A stretch of DNA of 15,764 nucleotides from Planctomycetaceae bacterium (lineage in GTDB: Bacteria > Planctomycetota > MHYJ01 > SBBU01), in the NCBI GenBank assembly GCA_005239585.1, contig SBBU01000012.1, positions 1 to 15,764 of the forward strand. Direction: 5' to 3'. A program made the translations under genes and the position numbers. The notes under the pieces are model-generated. The model was not told the DNA's origin and made no database searches. It saw nothing but the letters and a program-made list of their open reading frames with translations. Shown in pieces: positions 6,561 through 13,832 of the stretch (the first letter of the stretch is position 1; the number at the start of each line of letters is the position of its first letter).

Positions 6561-6800
6561 TGGCTGTTTGGTTTTATTCTTGTCCTCCGGTTCCTTCGGT
6601 CCCTCTGGGGTCTTTGCTGGTTCCTTTGATTCTGCAGACTCTTTTTGCTCTGGTTCATTTCCCTCTTTGATTCCCTTTTTAAACTGCCCAAAGCCTTTTC
6701 CTACATTCCGCATGAACTCGGGAATTTTGGCTGATCCAAATAATATGAGTATGACAACACAAATCAGAATTATTTCGGTAGGACCTATCGTTGCGATCAT
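6558..6800 (-). CDS. tatA: Twin-arginine translocase subunit TatA
   Basis: This 80-aa protein has the classic TatA layout: a short periplasmic start, one membrane helix (about 8-20), the FG hinge (21-22), an amphipathic helix (IPEFMRNVGKGFGQFKKGI, about 26-44) and a charged Glu/Lys/Pro-rich tail. TatA oligomers form the route for folded proteins across the inner membrane. The opening GPTEIILI is typical of the family. No tatC lies nearby. The start codon overlaps the stop of the upstream STAS gene by one base (TAATG), implying translational coupling. TatA and TatB/E are hard to tell apart here; the short length favours TatA. Confidence 0.88.
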   Translation of the reverse strand: MIATIGPTEIILICVVILILFGSAKIPEFMRNVGKGFGQFKKGIKEGNEPEQKESAESKEPAKTPEGPKEPEDKNKTKQP

Positions 6801-7765
6801 TATAGCAGTGTATCGTAAGTAGCTTCTTTTTTCAAGGTTATGCTTACAATGTTACCTTTTCTTATATGAGGACGGATTTCGAATTTATGCACAAGGCTTT
6901 TTATAGAATCAAACATTACCGATTCCATTGGGTCTCCGGAGTCTATGAAATTCATCTGTATTTCAGAATCCTGCTTTACTATCTCGACCTGAAAGATGTT
7001 ATTTTCATCATTATTATAAGCAAGTTTTATTGTAGTATCTGTAATTGACCTTATCAGTTTATCTGATATGTGTTCGTTTACGTTGATTTGATCTGTGAAT
7101 TTTTTCACAAAACTAGCGAGGCCATCTATAGCATCTGAAGAGTAATTAAGGGTTAGTTGAATGGGATATACATCTCGGTTGGAGAGGAATACTACATTGG
7201 TTGGTCCAATATAGTTGAAGATAGTAAAGCAGCGAGGGCATTTAAAAAGGCCGGGTTGTTTTATTGTTATCTGTGACCTGCAGTTTTTGCAGATAACGGT
7301 CTTGGGTTCTTGAAAAGTAGTATCCTCAGCGGGTTTTTCTATAATCGCAGTTCTCTCGACAGACTCTTCTATTTTCTCCTTTTGTGAGGTATCTTCCATC
7401 GTCCCGGAAAGTGACCTAAAATAACTTATTGCATCATCTATAGATTGCACTATTCTAAAAAATGAAGTGAGCCCAAGCATTTCAAATACAACCTTTACCT
7501 TTGGCTGCAAGTTCATTAGAACAATCTTTCCACCCTCGGCATTTAATGCATCAAGTAAAGTGATTAAACACCCTAGCCCGGTTGAATTAACATAACGCAC
7601 CTGATCCATGTCTACTAAAATTCTAGTTATATGCTGATTTGCCAACTGGTTTAGCTTGGACTGGAATTCCATTACAGTGCGGGCATCTATAACTCCGTTC
7701 GGAGCTACAATAGACCCGTTTTCTACATCTTGTAGTTTTTTGATGGTAATTGTAAGATCTGACAC
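6800..7765 (-). CDS. STAS-zinc ribbon-HATPase-like regulator
   Basis: This 321-aa protein is a three-part fusion. Residues 1-118 form a STAS domain of the anti-sigma-factor-antagonist type, with VNSTGLGCLI (59-68) holding the candidate phosphorylation site Ser61. Residues 156-186 form a four-Cys zinc ribbon (Cys159, 162, 176, 179). Residues about 195-313 resemble the HATPase fold of SpoIIAB/RsbW anti-sigma kinases, but the motifs are degraded: ITDTTIKLAY stands where an E-x-x-x-N box is expected and DSGDP where DxGxG is. So ATP use is doubtful while binding may remain. In the classical system antagonist and kinase are separate proteins that switch partners; here both folds share one chain. 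The start is GTG at 7765, 8 nt after a good promoter and without a Shine-Dalgarno. It heads the operon with tatA, bshB1 and rdgB. No sigma factor lies in the window. Confidence 0.75.
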   Translation of the reverse strand: MSDLTITIKKLQDVENGSIVAPNGVIDARTVMEFQSKLNQLANQHITRILVDMDQVRYVNSTGLGCLITLLDALNAEGGKIVLMNLQPKVKVVFEMLGLTSFFRIVQSIDDAISYFRSLSGTMEDTSQKEKIEESVERTAIIEKPAEDTTFQEPKTVICKNCRSQITIKQPGLFKCPRCFTIFNYIGPTNVVFLSNRDVYPIQLTLNYSSDAIDGLASFVKKFTDQINVNEHISDKLIRSITDTTIKLAYNNDENNIFQVEIVKQDSEIQMNFIDSGDPMESVMFDSIKSLVHKFEIRPHIRKGNIVSITLKKEATYDTLL

Positions 7766-7773
7766 AAAAATTT

Positions 7774-7802
7774 AGTATAATAAACGCCAAGGTAACTTTC
7801 AA
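7774..7802 (-). promoter_or_regulatory. Promoter of the STAS-tatA operon
   Basis: On the minus strand, TTGAAA (7797-7802), a 17-bp spacer and TATACT (7774-7779) lie 8 nt before the GTG at 7765. The predicted transcript is leaderless. Confidence 0.65.
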
Positions 7803-7821
7803 GGTGAATATGCCAAGCTTG

Positions 7822-8044
7822 TTCGCCTTCGCCAGAATACTACCCAGCAAGCTGGGTGGATGAATGGCGAGGCGAACCTGCCGTAGCTCGAAGAGCGAAG
7901 GCAGGTTGGCTTCGGCCTTTGCCGACCGTAGTCGGCTACGGCCGACGAAGGTCGGCGAATGAAGCATCGTCGTGCCCAGATACCGTACAGCGCGCCGTCG
8001 CCGTAGCGGCTTTGGTGCGTAGGCGACTTGCTGTGCGGAGCTTC
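7822..8044. repeat. GC-rich island of four consecutive hairpins
   Basis: This fills most of the gap between divergent genes and is far more GC-rich than its flanks. Hairpin A (7822-7876) pairs TTCGCC with GGCGAA, TCGCCA with TGGCGA, and ACCCAGC with GCTGGGT. Hairpin B (7875-7907) pairs AACCTGCC with GGCAGGTT and, inside, GCTC with GAGC. Hairpin C (7921-7956) pairs GCCGACC with GGTCGGC and GTCGGC with GCCGAC around a TACG loop. Hairpin D (7987-8034) pairs ACAGC with GCTGT and GTCGCC with GGCGAC. B, C and D share one plan: outer stem, GTA, inner stem starting GC, loop, inner stem ending GC, then GAA (B, C) or GTA (D), outer stem. No convincing ORF or tRNA is seen. It may be a REP/MITE-like dispersed element or a structured leader of the glycosyltransferase gene. 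Confidence 0.75.
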
Positions 8045-8070
8045 ATTTTAAGATATTGAAGGATTTAGCC

Positions 8071-9099
8071 TTGATAAAACGCGTTTTTTTCTCTCTAGTT
8101 GGATGGAAGGATGTTCCGGGAGCGCGTGAAAGGATAATAAAGTATATCCCAAAATTGAAGGAAGTAGGGATCGAGACAAGGGTCTTTGTTATGGGTAATA
8201 TTCCATACGGAAGACTACAAAGAACAATCTGGTTCTTTAATGAGTTGCTGAAAAATATAGAGTGGGCTGATATATTTTTAAACTATCGTTGTCCATTCCC
8301 AAAATGGCAGACTTGGCTGATTAGAAAAGCGGCTAAGAAATTGTATATGGACTTTGATGATGCTATTTTTGCATATCCCCCATATGATATCGAACCTCGC
8401 AGGACTGTTGAACAAAAAATCCAGAGAAATACGTATTTTGTTTCCAAGTGTGATAATTGTATTGTCGGCAACAGCTTTCTTTCAGATTGGGCTAGTAAAT
8501 ATACAAAAACATTTATTATTCCTACCTGCATTGATACTGATAGATATATACCCATTCAAAGACCAAACAATGATATTATTACTATAGGATGGTCAGGGTC
8601 TCCACAAAACCTTCTTTATTTACAGGCCTGTTCTAGCGCCCTCTCAAGGATAAAACGAAAATATGGGAATAGGGTTAGAATTGTCCTGGTCAGCGAGAGT
8701 TTTCCTAATACGTTTAACTTCTTCGATTTTGAACATGAAAGGCGTACATGGAGACTGGATAGGGATGTAAGCGATTACCAAGAATTTGATATAGGTTTGA
8801 TGCCGCTTGATGACTCGGATTGGAGTAAAGGCAAGTGTTCATTAAAAGCCCTTCAGCATATGTCATGTTGCACGCCTGTTGTGCTCTCTCCAGTCGGTCT
8901 TAATCGAGATGTAGTAACCGATGGTACCGAAGGCTTTTGGGCAGTATCACAAGACGAATGGTATGAAGCAATAGATAAATTGATAGCAAATGGTGCACAG
9001 CGTCTTGCAATGGGAGGAAAGGCTCGTCAGAAAGTTATTGATAGTTATTCTCATAAGATAGGATTTCAAATGCTTCTTGACGCTTTTAAAACGGTTTGA
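8071..9099 (+). CDS. GT4-type glycosyltransferase
   Basis: This 342-aa GT-B fold glycosyltransferase of family 4 type probably moves a sugar from a nucleotide donor to a cell-surface glycan at the cytoplasmic face. It starts with the first Rossmann strand (KRVFFSLVG). The middle shows YMDFDDAIFA and the linker IPTCIDTDRY (PNGVD-like). The donor domain has IGWSGSPQNL and, near the C terminus, DIGLMPLDDSDWSKGKCSLK, where the K/E-rich end of the usual EGFG-type motif is replaced by GKCSLKALQHM. This variant is seen in a GT4 subgroup. I chose TTG 8071 because GAAGGA lies 7 nt upstream; an in-frame TTG at 8056 is the alternative. It follows the hairpin island and its last 14 bases overlap the end of the opposing kinase gene. 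The acceptor cannot be told. Confidence 0.85.
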   Translation: MIKRVFFSLVGWKDVPGARERIIKYIPKLKEVGIETRVFVMGNIPYGRLQRTIWFFNELLKNIEWADIFLNYRCPFPKWQTWLIRKAAKKLYMDFDDAIFAYPPYDIEPRRTVEQKIQRNTYFVSKCDNCIVGNSFLSDWASKYTKTFIIPTCIDTDRYIPIQRPNNDIITIGWSGSPQNLLYLQACSSALSRIKRKYGNRVRIVLVSESFPNTFNFFDFEHERRTWRLDRDVSDYQEFDIGLMPLDDSDWSKGKCSLKALQHMSCCTPVVLSPVGLNRDVVTDGTEGFWAVSQDEWYEAIDKLIANGAQRLAMGGKARQKVIDSYSHKIGFQMLLDAFKTV

Positions 9100-10408
9100 A
9101 TATTAATATGAAAAGGATCATGAATACTATAGCTGCTCCAATTAATATCAAGGGGATTGGACTAGAGTTAGCCTCTTGAATGAATCGTGGTATAAGTTCT
9201 TGAGGTCTTGCGTCTACTGGTTCGGTTTGTAGAAATCTTTTCATTTCGTCCGCAAATTGAGTTGCAGTCCTGTACCTCTGCTCTCTATTCTTTTCGATAG
9301 CCATAAGCGCAATTGCCTCAAGATCTGGGTCAACAGATTTATCAATAACGCTTGGGGGGATTGGTTTTTGTCCTAGTATTTTCTCATAGACTTCTGCCTC
9401 TGTTTTTCCAGTAAAAGGGACAATCCCGGCAAGCATTTCATATAATATCACGCCTAGTGAATAGATGTCGCTTCGTTCGTCCAGCTCTATTTCGGCTCTT
9501 ACCTGCTCAGGTGACATGTAAAAAGGGGTGCCGACTATTACCCCAAATTTACTGTCTGTCTCGATGAGTTTTGCCAGTCCAAAGTCCATGATATACGGGT
9601 TATTATTCCTGTCTACCATAATGTTTGAAGGCTTTATGTCTCTGTGTATGATCCCCTGCTGGTGTGAATAGGCTATAGCTCTGGCAACTTTTTCCAGTAT
9701 TGCTATGAGATCCATAATTGAGTGTTTTTTTTGCGAGAAGAGATAATCAAGTGATACTCCATCTATATATTGCATTGTGAAATACTGAATGCTGTTATGA
9801 ACACCTATCTCATAGACCTTGACAATATTTGGATGATTTAATGACTTGACAATTTCCGCCTCTCTAATAAATCTCTTAGATGTCTTTTTGCTCGTCTTTA
9901 ACTGTTTCGTTATTTTTAATGCAACAGTGTTCCCTGTAGTTCTATCACGAGCAAGAAAAATTATTCCCATGCCGCCCTGCCCTAATTTTTTGATGAGTTG
10001 ATACTTTGCGAATTCACGGCGACCTTCTAGTGGAACAACTATGCCGAACGATTCCAGTGACTTGACAGCGATTTCATCAGATGTGCTTTCAGTTAAAGAG
10101 GGGGGGATCATTATAAGCTTGCCGCAATTGTTACATCTAACAGATTTGCCCTCAACCTTTGTATATATATCGTGCTTGGCTGAGCAAGTCGGACATTGAA
10201 GGGTGAATTTCTGTTGTAGCTTTAGTATTTCCATAAACTGGATGTGATCTATATAGCCATACTTTATCAGTAGCTGGCCAATAAGCATGTTAACCCCTCT
10301 TCGCCTAAGCCGCTTTTGTTCTTCAAGACACTGTGATAGTTGTTCTGGTGTGATATATCTTGCTTCTAGTGCTACAGCTCCGAAGAGCCTTTCCTTTTTT
10401 TCAACCAA
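9086..10408 (-). CDS. Membrane Ser/Thr kinase with MshEN-like N terminus
   Basis: This 440-aa Hanks-type kinase is tail-anchored in the inner membrane. Residues 7-66 resemble two degenerate MshEN motifs (ITPEQLSQCLEEQ; IGQLLIKYGYIDHIQFMEIL). Residues 72-95 form a CxxC-x16-CxxC zinc ribbon. The kinase domain spans about 136-394 with Gly loop GQGGMG (143-148), Lys165, the alpha-C Glu in REAE (183), HRDIKPSN (255-262), DFG (275-277) and GTPFYMSPEQ (293-302), all intact, so it should be active. A hydrophobic segment (419-437) ends the protein. The start is TTG at 10408, bounded by an in-frame TAA just upstream and 6 nt after the CAP gene stop. No Shine-Dalgarno is seen, so coupling is likely. It is last in the minus-strand run and may phosphorylate products of the same operon or another regulator. 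Confidence 0.92.
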   Translation of the reverse strand: MVEKKERLFGAVALEARYITPEQLSQCLEEQKRLRRRGVNMLIGQLLIKYGYIDHIQFMEILKLQQKFTLQCPTCSAKHDIYTKVEGKSVRCNNCGKLIMIPPSLTESTSDEIAVKSLESFGIVVPLEGRREFAKYQLIKKLGQGGMGIIFLARDRTTGNTVALKITKQLKTSKKTSKRFIREAEIVKSLNHPNIVKVYEIGVHNSIQYFTMQYIDGVSLDYLFSQKKHSIMDLIAILEKVARAIAYSHQQGIIHRDIKPSNIMVDRNNNPYIMDFGLAKLIETDSKFGVIVGTPFYMSPEQVRAEIELDERSDIYSLGVILYEMLAGIVPFTGKTEAEVYEKILGQKPIPPSVIDKSVDPDLEAIALMAIEKNREQRYRTATQFADEMKRFLQTEPVDARPQELIPRFIQEANSSPIPLILIGAAIVFMILFILIFKPF

Positions 10409-10414
10409 ATCACG

Positions 10415-11218
10415 TTATTTGAATAACTGACCCCAGTGGTAACCTTCGTTGTAATATCCAACTCCTATTTTTGTATGACTGCCCCTCATGTTTGCATCGT
10501 GTCCGGCTGATGCCTTCCAACCATTAAATACGGAGGTCGCAGTAGTATAGCCTTTTGCTATGTTTTCGCCATCTGCACTGATCCCATTAGCTGCAGCCCT
10601 CTTCCACGGGTCATCTCCTTCAGGATTGTCATGAGAAAAAAAGTTGTGGACAAACATGTGATGGCAGTGAGCCCTGATGCATTTTCGTAGTCCTTCATCA
10701 TGTGTAAGCGCATTCAGTCCCAAACTGATTCTGTAGTTGTTGACTAGAGTTACTACTTCATTTTCAGGATTTGTTATTTCAGAGCGAGTATCCCAGCATT
10801 TCAATGGATGACCGTTTGAATATTTAAGATCTTCACCATGCCCTGTCTGATTATTAGTGGAATTACTTATAGAAAATTGGTCTCCCACAGCTGGTTGAGA
10901 TGTACTAGTCATCGGAGCAGTAAATGTTATTGTGCTGCCTGTAACAGATTGAACCGTTGCAGTCTGTCCTTGCGTATTACCAGAATTGAAAGTTAATGTT
11001 TCACCGCCTGATACATTACTCAGGTCCGTTCCATCTGCTTCGATGCCCGTAACTACTCCATTACTGTTTGTAAGAACACCTGTAACAGTTCCGCTTGGCG
11101 TAGTATTTGTGTTAGTATTGTTGGTGGTGTTTGAGGTACTGCTTGGGACGCCACTTGAAAGACCACCGCCCTGACTGCAAGAGGCGGTTAAGAGAAACAA
11201 AATGATAAAATATCTCAT
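10415..11218 (-). CDS. CAP/SCP-domain lipoprotein
   Basis: This is a 267-aa predicted lipoprotein. From ATG 11218 it begins MRYFIILFLLTASC, with Cys14 as the lipidated residue. A Ser/Asn/Thr-rich linker (SSTSNTTNNTNTNTTPSG) and a low-complexity beta-rich segment lead to a C-terminal CAP (SCP/PR-1) domain. Its marks are NNYRISLGLNAL, AHCHHM, FFSHDNP, GENIAKG and GHDANMRGSHTKIGVGYY, covering the His/Glu cavity residues and the C-terminal strand. Bacterial CAP proteins are exported and poorly understood; sterol or lipid binding or proteolysis have been proposed. The start is well supported by GGGGGAG 6 nt upstream and a 4-bp ATGA overlap with the preceding gene; an upstream in-frame start at 11248 would put 10 polar residues before the signal. 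Confidence 0.85.
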   Translation of the reverse strand: MRYFIILFLLTASCSQGGGLSSGVPSSTSNTTNNTNTNTTPSGTVTGVLTNSNGVVTGIEADGTDLSNVSGGETLTFNSGNTQGQTATVQSVTGSTITFTAPMTSTSQPAVGDQFSISNSTNNQTGHGEDLKYSNGHPLKCWDTRSEITNPENEVVTLVNNYRISLGLNALTHDEGLRKCIRAHCHHMFVHNFFSHDNPEGDDPWKRAAANGISADGENIAKGYTTATSVFNGWKASAGHDANMRGSHTKIGVGYYNEGYHWGQLFK

Positions 11219-12195
11219 TTTTTCTCCCCCATAATTAGTGGTCCACAATCCAATATGATATCTGATACAACACGAATTGGCAATGGTTTTGAGACCAAAT
11301 TTTCATTTTCTGCATAGATAGTATAGTCTCCGGGAGATACTTCGTCAATCTGAAAGCTGCTTCCGTTGCATTGCTTTGACGTTACAATCTGCTTTCCTAT
11401 CGCCAGTTTAATTGTATAGCTACTTGACCCTTGTACGAAACCTTTTATTATTGAAGGCCTTTCAAGAATTATAGTATTAAAAGACCAAGCTGGAACTCCT
11501 TTCATGTGTCTAGTAGCATAACCTTTTTTAATAACAAAGATATTGGTTTTTTCTTCTTCTATTCCGTGTAGAGTAAATCGGCCTAGCTCGTCAGTTTTAA
11601 CTAATAGTGAGCTTTCATCAGAACTACCTATGTGAGCGCCCCCAATTGGTCTTGAATTGATGTCTAATACCACTCCTTCAATCTTTGCTGTTTCGGATAG
11701 CAGAACATTAAAGAAACGACTCTCTCCTTGCAGCAGCTTTACGCTCTCCTCCCTATATGGACGGTGTGCTCCAGTATGCACATAAAGTAGAAAAAGACCA
11801 TCTGGCAGGTCTATTTTGAAGGAACCATCATTGCCACTCTTTGTTGAATAGACGACAGGAGCGCTTGGCGCCATATGTGGCTCTGTGATCTTGCACGTTT
11901 GGAAATTGATTGTTGCGCTGGCAACTGGAACGGATTTTGAGTCAAATACATACCCATAGGCATGGGCTGTATTGATTTTAATTTGCTTTGAATGATCATG
12001 GTTTTCATGTTTTACCTCATGATCATGCTTATGATCTGTATGATTATGTCCTGTATTGTTTGATGTTGTATTATTGTGTGATAATTTTTTTGGTGGTTTT
12101 TCATTAGAAACTTCAGTTGGAAAGACTTGGTTGTATAAAAGCGCAATAATGAGTATTACTGAAAGGCCAAAGATTATAACTAGTGCCCTACCCAT
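11215..12195 (-). CDS. Exported His-rich protein with CarboxypepD-reg domains
   Basis: This 326-aa protein is held by an N-terminal membrane helix or uncleaved signal (residues 3-20). Residues 40-78 contain ten His (HNHTDHKHDHEVKHENHDH core), which looks like a metal-binding tail. Then come beta-sandwich repeats of the carboxypeptidase-regulatory type: AYGYVFDSKSVPVASATI, KIEGVVLDINSRPIGGAHI (with TDELGRFTLHGI) and a third, IIKGFVQGSSSYTIK with SPGDYTIYAEN. No peptidase domain is present. Such domains usually serve as surface or adhesion modules. It follows the secretin gene by 23 bp and overlaps the CAP gene by 4 bp (ATGA). The ATG at 12195 has no clear Shine-Dalgarno. Function is unknown; metal capture or a periplasmic scaffold for the secretin is speculation. 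Confidence 0.75.
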   Translation of the reverse strand: MGRALVIIFGLSVILIIALLYNQVFPTEVSNEKPPKKLSHNNTTSNNTGHNHTDHKHDHEVKHENHDHSKQIKINTAHAYGYVFDSKSVPVASATINFQTCKITEPHMAPSAPVVYSTKSGNDGSFKIDLPDGLFLLYVHTGAHRPYREESVKLLQGESRFFNVLLSETAKIEGVVLDINSRPIGGAHIGSSDESSLLVKTDELGRFTLHGIEEEKTNIFVIKKGYATRHMKGVPAWSFNTIILERPSIIKGFVQGSSSYTIKLAIGKQIVTSKQCNGSSFQIDEVSPGDYTIYAENENLVSKPLPIRVVSDIILDCGPLIMGEKK

Positions 12196-12218
12196 AAGTT
12201 ATAGACGGATTATTCATG

Positions 12219-13442
12219 TTATTTCTTAGGCTCAAACAATTTTTGTTTTTCAGAGTGTGTAATAATTCTTGGACGGATCAGAAAGATGACCTCCTGTACA
12301 GAGTCACTCTCTTCCGTTTTAGAAAAGAAAAAGCCCAGTATTGGAATATCCATAAGTATTGGAACTCCTTTTCGAATAATAACTTTATCCCTTCTTATAA
12401 GCCCTGCTATTACTATTTCCTCACCATCTTCTACAACTATGCTGGTATCTGCATATCGAGTCGTTGTTATTGGCGCAATAGTAGTGGCAACAGTTGATCC
12501 AAAAGGGATTGGAAAGCTCGTGAAACCCCTAATTGCTTTCACTTCAGGCTTGATTGTTAATTTTACAGTGGATTTTGAGATTATATGAGGGGTTACATCT
12601 AAAGTTACACCTGTTTTAATATATTCCACACCTGCTGTAGCGCCTCCAGGTGTAATTGTAGCCTTTAAGTAGGGAGTCTCGTCGCCTGAGAATATGGTAG
12701 CTTTTGAGTGATGTCCGCAGAGGATTTTTGGATTAGTTAGAACTTGGGCCTGACCACGCTCAAGAAAAGTCCGGAGTGTCGCACTTATTGTTCCAAACGT
12801 AGAACTATGCACATCTCTGAATCTAAATGCAATTCCAGAAAAATTCATATTCCCCGTAGAGGATATCCCCGGAGTAAAACTAGTTGGATTTAAATTTGTA
12901 GCTATTTCTCTCAGAAATGAGCCCGATGTAGCATTCTTGATAAATACAAGACTGCCAGTATCTCCGCCCTCAAAGCCTACCTCTAGTTTCTTATCCCAGC
13001 GTACCTCTACAACTTTGGCCTCTATCATAACCTGCAAGTCTTTTCCATGGAGCATTAGAAAGGCATTTTCAACATGGGGTATGTTTTCCTTGGCGTCTCT
13101 AATCATTAGCAAGTGTTCTTGTTGATTTACAGTTATGAAACCCTTGGGAGTTAGAAATAGTTTTAGCATATCGTTATAGACTTGGAGATTCTCGTGTTCG
13201 AGATAATAAAGGATAGTTACGATCCCATCTTTTTCTGTCCTGCCCTTTTCATAACAGCAAAGATCCCTCCATGGTTCTTGATTCTCCTGAACAATCGATA
13301 AAACTTTTTCTGCAAAATAATCTGCATTTGTATTAGAGGACCTGTGTATCTGCCATTTGCCCGACTGCCCTTCTAGTATTGGCGGGAGGTTGTAAGGTTG
13401 GTAATCTGTCGTTAGAAAGAGTCCTAGGAATACAATTACCAT
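12219..13442 (-). CDS. Short secretin-family outer-membrane protein
   Basis: This 407-aa protein is much shorter than typical PilQ or GspD. It has a short hydrophobic start (MVIVFLGLFL) without the usual basic residues. One N-type domain is recognisable (about 85-131, GFITVNQQEHLLMIRDAKEN). The secretin core (about 135-395) begins QVMIEAKVVEVRWDKKLEVG and ends with the family hallmark VPILMDIPILGFFFSKTEES, followed by EVIFLIRPRII. The TTTRYADTSIVVEDGEEIVI strand pair is also typical. Multimers would form a gated outer-membrane channel. It could be the pilus secretin for PilB/PilT or belong to a separate export system; its companions here are not standard pilus genes. It starts 3 nt after the lipoprotein stop without a Shine-Dalgarno, so coupling is likely. 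Confidence 0.9.
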   Translation of the reverse strand: MVIVFLGLFLTTDYQPYNLPPILEGQSGKWQIHRSSNTNADYFAEKVLSIVQENQEPWRDLCCYEKGRTEKDGIVTILYYLEHENLQVYNDMLKLFLTPKGFITVNQQEHLLMIRDAKENIPHVENAFLMLHGKDLQVMIEAKVVEVRWDKKLEVGFEGGDTGSLVFIKNATSGSFLREIATNLNPTSFTPGISSTGNMNFSGIAFRFRDVHSSTFGTISATLRTFLERGQAQVLTNPKILCGHHSKATIFSGDETPYLKATITPGGATAGVEYIKTGVTLDVTPHIISKSTVKLTIKPEVKAIRGFTSFPIPFGSTVATTIAPITTTRYADTSIVVEDGEEIVIAGLIRRDKVIIRKGVPILMDIPILGFFFSKTEESDSVQEVIFLIRPRIITHSEKQKLFEPKK

Positions 13443-13445
13443 AAA

Positions 13446-13832
13446 TTATTTGTTGGCGAGTCGATCAAGAACATCTTTTGTAATATCAATTGCTGGTCTA
13501 GTAAAAGACATAATTCCCTTTTCCACTATTAGATCGAGATTCTTCTGTATTGCTAGAGTATTGATATGGTAGTAAAATACGTCGCATGACTTGCCAAGTA
13601 AAAGGTAATATTCTGCGTCATGAGGCGTCAGGTTTTCACTTAATATTCTCTTATACTCAGGTATGTGTTTAAAGACCAAAAGAGAGGTTATTTCTGCTGG
13701 TTTTGTATATTTTATTTTGTTTCCAAAATATACAGTTGTTGGAGAATATAGATCTGTCATCAAGGGAGGACCGACTTCAACTGAGCAAGAAGTAATCAGT
13801 ATTAATGTTATTAGTGCTGTGATTCGTACCAT
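13446..13832 (-). CDS. Small lipoprotein, possible pilotin
   Basis: This 128-aa predicted lipoprotein runs from ATG 13832: MVRITALITLILITSC, lipobox LITSC with Cys16 lipidated. The mature chain has a beta-like start (TTVYFGNKIKYTKPAEITSLL) and a helical C terminus (HDAEYYLLLGKSCDVFYYHIN onward). I do not recognise a family. Its start lies within the 3' end of the HEAT gene (22-bp overlap) with GGAAG just upstream. It is placed directly before a secretin gene with a 3-nt gap. Small lipoproteins in this position often guide secretin assembly (pilotins), but that is inference from position only. An alternative start 9 bp upstream exists. Confidence 0.7.
   Translation of the reverse strand: MVRITALITLILITSCSVEVGPPLMTDLYSPTTVYFGNKIKYTKPAEITSLLVFKHIPEYKRILSENLTPHDAEYYLLLGKSCDVFYYHINTLAIQKNLDLIVEKGIMSFTRPAIDITKDVLDRLANK

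Noticed and set aside
6793..6803. TATAAT at the STAS-tatA junction as a promoter
   Set aside because: It is formed by the last STAS codon, its stop and the tatA start; there is no room for a leader, so coupling explains it better.
7815..8044. CRISPR array
   Set aside because: Hairpins differ in sequence and spacing; there are no identical direct repeats with unique spacers and no cas genes.
7856..8059. Plus-strand ORF across the hairpin island
   Set aside because: Its Arg/Ala-rich translation is what GC-rich inverted repeats give; no ribosome site or homology signal is seen.
12216..12588. Plus-strand ORFs opposite the secretin gene
   Set aside because: Antisense shadows of the secretin core, whose family motifs are clear on the minus strand.
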